NCBI GenBank assembly: GCA_026985385.1
Contig: JALSQM010000089.1
Span: 1-10,450, forward strand
Direction: 5' to 3'
DNA from: Acidilobaceae archaeon
Lineage (GTDB): Archaea; Thermoproteota; Thermoprotei_A; Sulfolobales; Acidilobaceae
DNA length: 10,450 nt
The translations under genes were made by a program, and so were the position numbers. Positions 1 through 6,525 of this stretch are shown in pieces (position 1 is the stretch's first letter; every line of letters begins with the position of its first letter). The notes beneath the pieces are model-generated. The model had not been told where the DNA came from. It worked only from the letters and a program-made list of their open reading frames with translations, and searched no databases.

Positions 1-309
1 TAGCACGACCACGAAACCGGAGGGCTCGTCTACGACCTCGACGTGGCTCACATCCACGCCCTCGGACCTCAGCTTGTCGATGAGGCCGAGGGCAACCGCC
101 TCCCGCCCCGTCCTCGCTACCAGTAGTGACCTCTGGCCGAGTCTGGCGGCTGCTATGGCGTAGTTAGACGCCGCACCCCCGAGGCCTACCCAGTGCTCCC
201 TAGCCTTGACGTTCTCCTCCGGCCCCGGCAGTTTGTCGAGGCGGAACGATATGTCTATATTTATATTACCTACTGCGACGTGCTCCTGAGAAGACCTGGG
301 TGGAAGCAC
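1..309 (-). CDS. PfkB-family carbohydrate/nucleoside kinase, N-terminal part (cut by window edge)
   Basis: This is the first 103 codons of a ribokinase-like (PfkB) kinase, read by translating the minus strand; the gene continues past base 1. Seen: a first beta strand with GNINID (residues 14-19), then the family's N-terminal signature with GLGGAASN (42-49) followed by an Ala-rich helix ending RLG (56-58), and a later stretch with GLIDKLRSEGVD (75-86). The catalytic Asp motif would lie outside the window. The GTG at 309 is the only start codon in frame before the conserved strand. An AGGAGG lies 11 bases upstream of it, inside the phosphorylase gene, so the two genes overlap by 40 bases and are probably translationally coupled. 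Known PfkB substrates include ribose, nucleosides, fructose-6-phosphate and ribose-1-phosphate; the neighbour suggests a nucleoside or ribose-1-phosphate, but this is inference. Confidence 0.88.
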   Translation of the reverse strand, partial: MLPPRSSQEHVAVGNINIDISFRLDKLPGPEENVKAREHWVGLGGAASNYAIAAARLGQRSLLVARTGREAVALGLIDKLRSEGVDVSHVEVVDEPSGFVVVL

Positions 310-1115
310 CTCGCACCAGCCCTCCTAGCCAGGTCGTCCCAGTTACTCAGGATCACCACGGCCTCGGAGGCCACCCTAGAGGCCTCTAAGACCCCCGCCT
401 CGGGCTTGAATTCGTCCGTAGACCTGTTAGCTATGACGGAGCAGACGCAGCCGGCCCTGGCCCCGTAGATGGAGGAGACCGTGAATATAGCGCTTGCCTC
501 CATCTCGAAGCCTAGAACCCCCGCCTCTCTGAGCTCGGGTATTACGCGGGCCGCCCTGGGCGTCATGTAGCCCCGGTACCCCGGCCTCCCCTGGCCAAGG
601 TAGAAGCTGTCGGTGCTGGCTACGACCCCCACCTCGTACTCCACGCCGAGCCTCTCCGCGGCCTCGACGAGTGCCATGAAGACCGTCGGCGAAGCGTAGG
701 CAGGGTACCCCTCCGGCGCGTACTGCCTGCTCGTGCCCTCTAGGCTCACCGCCGCTGGCGCTATAACGAGCGTTCCAGGCCTTAGGTCGGAGCGTAGCGC
801 GCCCATCGTGCCGACCCTTATGAAGGTATCCGCCCCCGCCCTGAGCAGCTCTTCAACGGCTATAGCGGCGCTGGGGGCCCCTATACCCGTGCTAGTAACG
901 CTGATCTCCACTCCACGGTAGCGGCCCGTGTACGTTGTAAATTCCCTCTTCGACGCTACAAGCCTGCGCTCGTCCCAGAGGGAGGAGATCAGCTCCGCCC
1001 TAGCCGGATCCCCGGGCAGGAGGACATACCTAGCCACATCCCCCGGCGACACGGCGATGTGGTAGAGGCTGCCGCTGGGGCCTAGGGGTTTCGCTGCCCC
1101 ACTTCCACCAGGCAA
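270..1115 (-). CDS. udp: uridine phosphorylase-like nucleoside phosphorylase (PNP/UDP family)
   Basis: Predicted cytoplasmic enzyme that splits a nucleoside with phosphate into a free base and ribose-1-phosphate. Seen (numbered from the TTG at 1115, 281 residues): LPGDPAR (33-39) and STGIGAPS (75-82), the conserved phosphate and active-site loops; FIRVGTMGA (98-106), whose Arg100 and Thr103 match phosphate-binding residues of E. coli uridine phosphorylase; SFYLGQGR (170-177), whose Phe, Gln and Arg match the pyrimidine-binding residues; and GFEMEAS (202-208), the ribose-binding segment. The Gln/Arg pair favours uridine over purine nucleosides. The frame is open up to 1220, but family alignment begins near Tyr18 of the shorter form, and the TTG sits about 36 bases from an AT-rich promoter-like element, so I prefer 1115. 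It overlaps the downstream PfkB kinase, consistent with one salvage operon. Base specificity is inferred, not proven. Confidence 0.9.
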   Translation of the reverse strand: MPGGSGAAKPLGPSGSLYHIAVSPGDVARYVLLPGDPARAELISSLWDERRLVASKREFTTYTGRYRGVEISVTSTGIGAPSAAIAVEELLRAGADTFIRVGTMGALRSDLRPGTLVIAPAAVSLEGTSRQYAPEGYPAYASPTVFMALVEAAERLGVEYEVGVVASTDSFYLGQGRPGYRGYMTPRAARVIPELREAGVLGFEMEASAIFTVSSIYGARAGCVCSVIANRSTDEFKPEAGVLEASRVASEAVVILSNWDDLARRAGARCFHPGLLRSTSQ

Positions 1116-1147
1116 GCCTGGATCCCGGGTGAACCACTGGCTCCCCC

Positions 1148-1155
1148 TAATAATT
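1148..1155. promoter_or_regulatory. shared AT-rich element of a divergent promoter
   Basis: TAATAATT stands out in an otherwise GC-rich 71-base gap between divergent starts. Its centre (about 1151.5) is nearly equidistant from the TTG at 1115 (minus) and the TTG at 1187 (plus), about 36 bases each way. An archaeal TATA box normally lies about 26 bases before the transcription start, so each transcript would have a leader of about 10 bases. It may be one bidirectional element or two overlapping ones. Assigned from base composition and geometry only. Confidence 0.45.
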
Positions 1156-1160
1156 CGGGT

Positions 1161-1179
1161 ACCCCCAACCCTGGGGGGT
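1161..1179. repeat. 6-bp inverted repeat in divergent promoter region
   Basis: ACCCCC (1161-1166) and GGGGGT (1174-1179) are perfect inverted arms separated by 7 bases. The repeat lies between the AT-rich element and the start of the plus-strand gene, so it could be a regulator site. In G/C-run-rich DNA it may also be fortuitous. Confidence 0.3.
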
Positions 1180-1186
1180 CGGGGGT

Positions 1187-1444
1187 TTGGGTAGGCGTAG
1201 CCTAGCGCTGGCGGCAGCACTCATAGTGGCTGGAGCCATCATAGGAGTCCTCTACCCCTACAGCCTCTTCTACACGAGCCCGGAGACCCAGCTACTCGTA
1301 ATCAAGGCGACGCTAGCGCTCGCAGGCCTACTCGCTGGGGCACTCATTAGCTCTGCGGGGATAGCGTTGATCGCGGCCCTCAAGGGGGAGGAGGTTGAGG
1401 CTGAGGCTGCTGGTGAGGGGGAGGAAGGACGCGAAGGCGGCTAG
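1187..1444 (+). CDS. small two-helix membrane protein of unknown function
   Basis: I do not recognise a family. The 85-residue product begins MGRRS, a short positive N-terminus. A first hydrophobic helix follows at about residues 6-25, then a polar loop with a YTSPETQ segment (about 29-35), a second hydrophobic helix at about 36-65, and an acidic, Gly/Glu-rich cytoplasmic-like tail (KGEEVEAEAAGEGEEG). The positive-inside rule suggests both ends face the cytoplasm. The TTG at 1187 follows the AT-rich element at the spacing seen for the divergent gene. The reading frame runs 50 bases into the next gene, so the two are likely co-transcribed. The helix-loop-helix pattern and position argue for a real gene; a chance open frame in GC-rich DNA cannot be fully excluded. 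Confidence 0.7.
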   Translation: MGRRSLALAAALIVAGAIIGVLYPYSLFYTSPETQLLVIKATLALAGLLAGALISSAGIALIAALKGEEVEAEAAGEGEEGREGG

Positions 1445-2729
1445 GGCTGCGCTGGAAAGGTTCTACCCCGGCTTCAACTACACCGTCGAAACCCTCGGAG
1501 GCCTGAGGGGCGAGGCCCTCGCCCGCGAGGTCACCGAGAGGGCGTCCCCCTTCACTATAGCCCTGCTCCCCGAGGCCGAGGCGAGGCATGTAGACACAAG
1601 GAAGCTCCCGCCCTTCGCCAGGCTAGTCGCCTTCAAGTCACGGGATCTCAGGAACCTGAGGGTCGAGCAGATAGCCTCCCTCGTAGACAGGGGTAGGGCC
1701 CTGATCAGACTGGGGGCTGAGTGGCTCGGGGGCGTGGGGGCCTATAGGCTCGACTCCAACGTTTTACCCCCCGGTTTAAGAGCCGAACCCGACATAGACA
1801 ACTTCATACTAATAAACAACGGCCTCAAGGCGCTCTCACAGCTATTAGGCGTAGAGTTGGATGGCCACGCCCTAGTCTATATAGGCAATGACCTAGCCCA
1901 CATCTACTATGGGGGAATGCTTCTAGCCACCCTAGACTTGAAGGGATCACCCCCCAGGGGGGCTCGAATCGAAGCCCCCCAGCCGCCGCGGGCGAGCCTG
2001 GAGGGCCTACTCGAAGCTAACAGGGAGCCCCTAGGGAGGGCCCTCAACGAGATCAGGAGCTGGCTTTCGACTCAGGTAGCCGAGAGTGATCTAGTCATAG
2101 TACCGTGGAGCGGCGGGAAGGACTCCACACTAGCACTACTCCTGGCGAGGGAGGCAGCGGGTTCCGATAGAGTGGTTGCCGTACACGTAGACACAGGCTT
2201 AGAGTTCCCCGAGACCGAGGAGTACATTGAGAGGATCTCGGGGATCCTGGGGGTCACCGTCGTTAGGGCCAGCGCAGGCCTCGATAGAGCAGTGGTGGGA
2301 GGCAGGGGCCTGCCACGCCGCGGCGATAGGTGGTGCACCGGGATGAAGCTGGAAGCGCTAGCCTCCGCCGTCAGGAGGCTCTCGAGAAACGCCAAGAGGC
2401 CGATCGTAGTCGTCGGTGATAGGGACGCCGAGTCGAGGGCTAGGAGCAGGAGGCCCCCCCTCAGGATTGACTCCTATCACGGGCTGAGAACCCTCGCACC
2501 CCTCAAGCTCCTAGGGGGAGGCCATGTCACCCTCTCACTCCTCCTAGCAGGGCTCCCCCTCAACAAGCTATACCTCGAGGGCTTCTATAGGATAGGCTGC
2601 TTCGTGTGCCCCTACATGAGCGGCTGGGAGAAGTGGCTGCTAGCTAGGGGGCTCTCCGAGGGGGTGTCCTCCAAGGCGCCCTGGGCCAGGAGCCTAATCA
2701 GATTGTTCCTCGCCGAGGGTGCCTCGTAA
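1395..2729 (+). CDS. PP-loop ATP pyrophosphatase, PAPS reductase-like, with long N-terminal extension
   Basis: A 444-residue protein of the adenine-nucleotide alpha-hydrolase (PP-loop) superfamily. Seen: the PP-loop SGGKDS (239-244) after a hydrophobic strand; HVDTGLEFPET (264-274), typical of the PAPS reductase/FAD synthetase branch; DRWCTGMK (311-318); GDRDAES (341-347); and GLPLNKLY...FYRIGCFVCP (385-406), giving Cys314, Cys402 and Cys405 as possible metal or cluster ligands. About 235 residues precede the PP-loop, far more than in a plain PAPS reductase; part of this (about 130-190) looks like a separate small alpha/beta domain. Databases often label such archaeal proteins PAPS reductase, but no other sulfate-assimilation gene is visible here, and a nucleotide- or tRNA-thiolation role is as likely. 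The TTG at 1395 directly follows GGAGGAGG and overlaps the preceding gene; a GTG at 1413 is the alternative. Confidence 0.85.
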   Translation: MRLRLLVRGRKDAKAARAALERFYPGFNYTVETLGGLRGEALAREVTERASPFTIALLPEAEARHVDTRKLPPFARLVAFKSRDLRNLRVEQIASLVDRGRALIRLGAEWLGGVGAYRLDSNVLPPGLRAEPDIDNFILINNGLKALSQLLGVELDGHALVYIGNDLAHIYYGGMLLATLDLKGSPPRGARIEAPQPPRASLEGLLEANREPLGRALNEIRSWLSTQVAESDLVIVPWSGGKDSTLALLLAREAAGSDRVVAVHVDTGLEFPETEEYIERISGILGVTVVRASAGLDRAVVGGRGLPRRGDRWCTGMKLEALASAVRRLSRNAKRPIVVVGDRDAESRARSRRPPLRIDSYHGLRTLAPLKLLGGGHVTLSLLLAGLPLNKLYLEGFYRIGCFVCPYMSGWEKWLLARGLSEGVSSKAPWARSLIRLFLAEGAS

Positions 2730-2732
2730 TTA
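2727..2732 (+). promoter_or_regulatory. possible TATA element for polB3
   Basis: TAATTA begins at the stop codon of the PP-loop gene. Its centre lies 33 to 37 bases before the two candidate GTG starts of the polymerase, the same geometry as the divergent promoter at 1148-1155. It may let polB3 be transcribed with a very short leader, independently of the upstream genes. Weak evidence: composition and spacing only. Confidence 0.3.
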
Positions 2733-2762
2733 GGCTCCTCCACATACGCCTACCTGGGGGGC

Positions 2763-5165
2763 GTGGTGGCGGGGAAGATTCGCTTCCAGCTTCTCGACGC
2801 CTCATATGAGGTGGTTAGTGGGAGGCCCAGGATAGTCCTCTGGGCGCGCGGGGAGGGTGATGAGAGGCTCGTATTGTTCTACGACAATTTTAGGCCGTAC
2901 TTCTACGCCCTACTCGAGGATGACGCTAACCCCGATGAGGTCGCATCGCGGATCAAGAAGCTATCCGAGCCCCGGAGCCCCATCGTATCGGTTGAACCCG
3001 TTGAGAGGAGGTACTTCGGGAGACCGGTTAGAGCCCTCAGGGTAACGACGGTCATACCCGAGTACGTGAGGGAGTATAGGGAGGCCGTCGCCAGGGTTGA
3101 AGGTGTCAGAGAGGTTCTAGAAGCCGACATTAGATTCGCCATGAGGTTCCTGATAGACGCGAACCTATACCCCATGAGATGGTATGAGGCCAGCGTCGAG
3201 GAGGAGCCACGGGGCCCCTTCATGGTTGACGCCGCTTATAGGCTACTCGAGATCCCTAGAGAGGCTGCTGGGGGGGAGGAGAGGGATCCCCTGGAGGGCC
3301 TGAGGATCCTCGCCTTCGACATCGAGGCATACAACCCCCAGAGGAGCCCCGACCCGAAGAGGGATCCCGTGATAATAATAGGCCTACAATCCAGCGCCGA
3401 CGAGGAGCCACTGCTACTCGAAGCTGAGGACCACAACGACTCCATGCTCCTGAGGCGCTTCGTTGATGAGGTCAAGAGGAGGGATCCCGATATAATAGTT
3501 GGCTACAACTCCAACGGATTCGACTGGCCCTACCTCCTGGAGAGGGCTAAGGTGCACGGCGTGAAACTCGAGGTCGGCAGGAGGAGGGGAGTCCAGCCGC
3601 AGCCGAGCGTCTATGGCCACATAAGCGTGCCCGGGAGGCTGAACGTCGACTTATACGATTTCGCCGAGGAGATTAGCGAGTTGAAGATGAAGACCCTGGA
3701 GGAGGTGGCAGACTACCTCGGAGTCATGCCCAAGGATAAGAGGGTTAACCTGGAGTGGTGGCAGATAAGCGAGTACTGGGACAACCCCTCTAAGAGGCCT
3801 ATCCTCGAGGAGTACACCAGGCACGACGTGATATCCACCTACGGGCTAGCCGGTAAATTCCTGCCCTTCGGGGCCCAGCTGAGCCAGATAAGCGGCCTAC
3901 CCCTAGACCAGGTGATGGCCGCCAGCGTGGGCTTCCGCCTCGAGTGGAGGCTCATGAGGGAGGCCTACAAACTCGGGGAGCTCGTGCCGAATAGGGTTGA
4001 GAGGAGGGAGGAGCGCTACACTGGCGCTATAGTCCTCCAGCCGATCCGCGGAGTGCACGAGAATATAGCTGTGCTAGACTTCGCCAGCATGTACCCGAAC
4101 ATAATGGTTAAGTTCAACGTGGGACCCGACACACTCGTCAGACCGGGGGAGGAGTATAGCCCCGACGACGTCTACGTCGCACCTGAGGTGGGCCACAAGT
4201 TCAGGAAGAGCCCAGATGGCTTCTTCAGGAAGGTGCTCGGGAGGTTCCTGGAGTGGAGGAAGAGGGTAAAGGAGGAGATGAAGAAGTACCCACCCGACAG
4301 CCCCATGTATAGGCTCCTCGATGAGAGGCAGAGGGCGATCAAGGTGCTAGCAAACGCCAGCTACGGCTACATGGGCTGGACAGCAGCTAGGTGGTACTGC
4401 AGGCCCTGCGCTGAGGCCGTCACAGCCTGGGGTAGGAGCCTCATACGCAGGGCCATAGCCATGGCCAGGGAGCTGGGCCTCCGCGTGATATATGGTGACA
4501 CCGACTCACTCTTCGTCGACTATAAACCCGACGCCGTGGAGAGGCTCATAGAGAGGATTGAGAGGGAGCTGGGCTTCGAGGTTAAGATAGACAAGATCTA
4601 CCGTAGAGTATTCTTCACGGAGGCCAAGAAGAGGTACGTGGGACTAACAGAGGATGGCCGCATAGACGTCGTGGGCTTCGAGGCCGTTAGGGGGGATTGG
4701 AGCGAGCTAGCCAAGGAGACGCAGCTAACTGTGGCCGAGATAGTATTGAGGACGGGCGACGTCAACAAGGCTGTTAAGTACGTGAGAGACGTCATTGGGA
4801 GGCTGAGGAGGGGCGAGATACCCCTAGAGAAGCTGGTTATCTGGAAGACCCTGAGCAAGAGGCTGGATGAGTATGAAGCCGAAGCACCGCATGTAGTCGC
4901 CGCGAGGATTATGGAGTCCATGGGCTACAAGATATCCCCCGGCATGAAGATAGGCTACATAGTGGTTAAGGGAAGCGGGAAGGTCTCGAAGAGGGCTAAG
5001 CCCTACTTCATAGTAAAACCGAACGAGGTCGACGTGGACTACTATATAGATAAGCAGGTGATCCCAGCCGCCCTGAGGATCCTCGGGTACTTCGGTATTA
5101 CGGAGAAGAGGCTTAGGAGTGGGGGTGGGGTGAGCCTCCTCGACTTCATGGGCGGTAAAAAGTAG
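2763..5165 (+). CDS. polB3: family B DNA polymerase, crenarchaeal PolB3 type, with 3'-5' exonuclease
   Basis: Replicative-type DNA polymerase of 800 residues, near the usual 770-800 of PolB3. Seen in order: N-terminal domain (about 1-180); Exo I FDIEAY with Asp186 and Glu188; Exo II GYNSNGFD with Asp254; Exo III YTRHD (351-355); motif A DFASMYPNI (439-447); motif B KVLANASYG (527-535); motif C YGDTDS (577-582), with catalytic Asp439, Asp579 and Asp581; KKRY (622-625) and RGDWS (644-648) in the thumb-side region. Both active sites look intact. The tail SLLDFMGG (791-798) resembles a PCNA-binding PIP box but lacks the leading Gln. Two GTG codons (2763 and 2766) are possible starts. The gene is downstream of the PP-loop enzyme and convergent with dnaG. 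The DFASMYPNI motif and the size favour PolB3 over PolB1 or PolB2. Confidence 0.96.
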   Translation: MVAGKIRFQLLDASYEVVSGRPRIVLWARGEGDERLVLFYDNFRPYFYALLEDDANPDEVASRIKKLSEPRSPIVSVEPVERRYFGRPVRALRVTTVIPEYVREYREAVARVEGVREVLEADIRFAMRFLIDANLYPMRWYEASVEEEPRGPFMVDAAYRLLEIPREAAGGEERDPLEGLRILAFDIEAYNPQRSPDPKRDPVIIIGLQSSADEEPLLLEAEDHNDSMLLRRFVDEVKRRDPDIIVGYNSNGFDWPYLLERAKVHGVKLEVGRRRGVQPQPSVYGHISVPGRLNVDLYDFAEEISELKMKTLEEVADYLGVMPKDKRVNLEWWQISEYWDNPSKRPILEEYTRHDVISTYGLAGKFLPFGAQLSQISGLPLDQVMAASVGFRLEWRLMREAYKLGELVPNRVERREERYTGAIVLQPIRGVHENIAVLDFASMYPNIMVKFNVGPDTLVRPGEEYSPDDVYVAPEVGHKFRKSPDGFFRKVLGRFLEWRKRVKEEMKKYPPDSPMYRLLDERQRAIKVLANASYGYMGWTAARWYCRPCAEAVTAWGRSLIRRAIAMARELGLRVIYGDTDSLFVDYKPDAVERLIERIERELGFEVKIDKIYRRVFFTEAKKRYVGLTEDGRIDVVGFEAVRGDWSELAKETQLTVAEIVLRTGDVNKAVKYVRDVIGRLRRGEIPLEKLVIWKTLSKRLDEYEAEAPHVVAARIMESMGYKISPGMKIGYIVVKGSGKVSKRAKPYFIVKPNEVDVDYYIDKQVIPAALRILGYFGITEKRLRSGGGVSLLDFMGGKK

Positions 5166-5170
5166 CCCCG

Positions 5171-6445
5171 CTATAGTAGGTCGTTGAACGTTGCGAACTT
5201 CACGTTCGGGGGTCTCCCGGTGAACTTGCCTAGGAGCGCCCCTACCAGTATGTTGACCCTCTTCTCGGCGGCCACGTCGAGGAGCCTCTGAGTCACTATT
5301 CCGTCGAACACGACTGCATGAACCTTACCGGGCTCCATCGACTTCAGCTTATCGAATAGGTCGCGCACCCTCACCCTCTCTATGGGCCTCCAATCCTTAT
5401 CGTAGAGCACGGCCTCCAATGTGCCCCGCAGCTGCTTTATAGTCTCGACGACCTCCTTCGGTATAACCAGTTCCTCAACGGCCTTCTCCTCGGCCTTCTC
5501 CTTTACAGCAGCCTCCTCCCCGGCCTCGGGAGGCCTCGGGGGAGCCGGCGGCTTGGGCGGTTTCTCCTCTACCGCAGGCTGTGGCTTCGCCTCCTCCCTG
5601 GGAGGCTGGGGGGCTGCTTCCTCGAGCTTCTTCTTAATCTCCTCTGCCGGGACGGCCTCGCTGAGGGCCTTGGCTATCTCCCTGCCCGTCAGCTCCTCGA
5701 CCTCCATGCCTCGGGGGGCCCTGGCTACGTAGTCTATGTCAGCCTGCTCTAGGAGCGTCTTAAGGATGAGGTCGCCGCCCCTGTCACCGTCGAGGAAGGC
5801 TATGACCTTCTTCTTCTTGGAGAGGTCAACTATGGTTTTAGGTATCTTCTCCCGGGCGCCCCCCAGCGCTATCACATTCGTGTAGCCATACCTCAAGAGG
5901 TTTAGAACGTCGGCTCTACCCTCCACGACTATTATGGTGTCGGACTTGTCTACGTCCGGCCCGGCCGGCAGTTTCTCGGGGCCGTAGTAGACTAGCTTGG
6001 CCGGCTTCGCCTCGGCCTCCTTAACCTCCTTTGTGACCTCCCTCACTATCTCCTTTATGTCGGGCTCCTTCTCCATGAGCCCCTTCAGCAGCTCGCGGGC
6101 GCGGGTGATTATCTTCTGTATCTTCTCTACCCTTAAATCCTTGATCTCCTCAACCACTATCCTCGCGGAGTACGGCCCTATTCTATCCACGGTCTCCAGC
6201 ATTGCCGCTAGTATGCTCGTCTCCACCCTGTCGAGGTTGCTTGGAACCTGTATCGTTCCCACGGTCTTGCTCCCATGGTATTTCAGGTCTACGTGGACCC
6301 TGCCTATCTTATCCTTGGCCTGAAGGTTCTCTAAGTTGAACTCAGAGCCTAGGAGGCCCTCCGTCTGCCCGAAGATCGCTCCTATAACGTCGTGTACCTC
6401 AACCCTACCATCGACTTCGAACCTTGCCTTTATCAGGTATTTCAA
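5171..6445 (-). CDS. dnaG: archaeal DnaG primase / exosome-associated protein
   Basis: A 424-residue archaeal DnaG. Seen: N-terminal archaeal DnaG region with GQTEGLLG (26-33); a Toprim domain with IIVVEGRAD (171-179, Glu175) and FLDGDRGGD (217-225, Asp219, Asp221 and Asp225), the acidic metal-binding triad; a Pro/Glu/Lys-rich linker (about 272-325); and a folded C-terminal domain (about 326-424) with VVFDGIVTQRLLDVAAE (378-394). It lacks the bacterial zinc-binding domain, as expected. Known for archaeal DnaG: RNA primer synthesis in Sulfolobus, and a stable subunit of the RNA exosome that promotes poly(A)-rich substrate binding. The start is TTG with a strong Shine-Dalgarno 7 bases before it. 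It lies 80 bases downstream of tyrS and ends 5 bases from the convergent polB3 stop. Confidence 0.96.
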   Translation of the reverse strand: MKYLIKARFEVDGRVEVHDVIGAIFGQTEGLLGSEFNLENLQAKDKIGRVHVDLKYHGSKTVGTIQVPSNLDRVETSILAAMLETVDRIGPYSARIVVEEIKDLRVEKIQKIITRARELLKGLMEKEPDIKEIVREVTKEVKEAEAKPAKLVYYGPEKLPAGPDVDKSDTIIVVEGRADVLNLLRYGYTNVIALGGAREKIPKTIVDLSKKKKVIAFLDGDRGGDLILKTLLEQADIDYVARAPRGMEVEELTGREIAKALSEAVPAEEIKKKLEEAAPQPPREEAKPQPAVEEKPPKPPAPPRPPEAGEEAAVKEKAEEKAVEELVIPKEVVETIKQLRGTLEAVLYDKDWRPIERVRVRDLFDKLKSMEPGKVHAVVFDGIVTQRLLDVAAEKRVNILVGALLGKFTGRPPNVKFATFNDLL

Positions 6446-6452
6446 GGGCTCA

Positions 6453-6459
6453 CACCTCC
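6453..6459 (-). promoter_or_regulatory. strong ribosome binding site of dnaG
   Basis: On the minus strand GGAGGTG lies 7 bases before the TTG at 6445. It matches the archaeal anti-Shine-Dalgarno sequence closely and fixes TTG as the start; no ATG exists nearby in frame. Confidence 0.8.
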
Positions 6460-6505
6460 AGCCCTAACCCACCAGCCCCCGGGGCTCCGCGGCTTTTCGC
6501 GAGAG

Positions 6506-6513
6506 TAAAAAGG
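6506..6513 (-). promoter_or_regulatory. T-rich element: possible dnaG promoter and/or tyrS terminator
   Basis: CCTTTTTA on the minus strand lies 13-20 bases after the tyrS stop and about 60 bases before dnaG. As a TATA-like box it would give a dnaG leader of about 38 bases that contains the Shine-Dalgarno. As a U-tract it could end the tyrS transcript, since archaeal RNA polymerase terminates at short U-runs. Sequence alone does not separate the two roles. Confidence 0.35.
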
Positions 6514-6525
6514 TAGTGCTCCACC

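Noticed and set aside
5421..5732. An open plus-strand frame antisense to the dnaG linker, rich in Ser and Gly.
   Set aside because: It is the shadow of the repetitive Pro/Glu/Lys codons on the opposite strand and has no plausible start signal or protein-like pattern.
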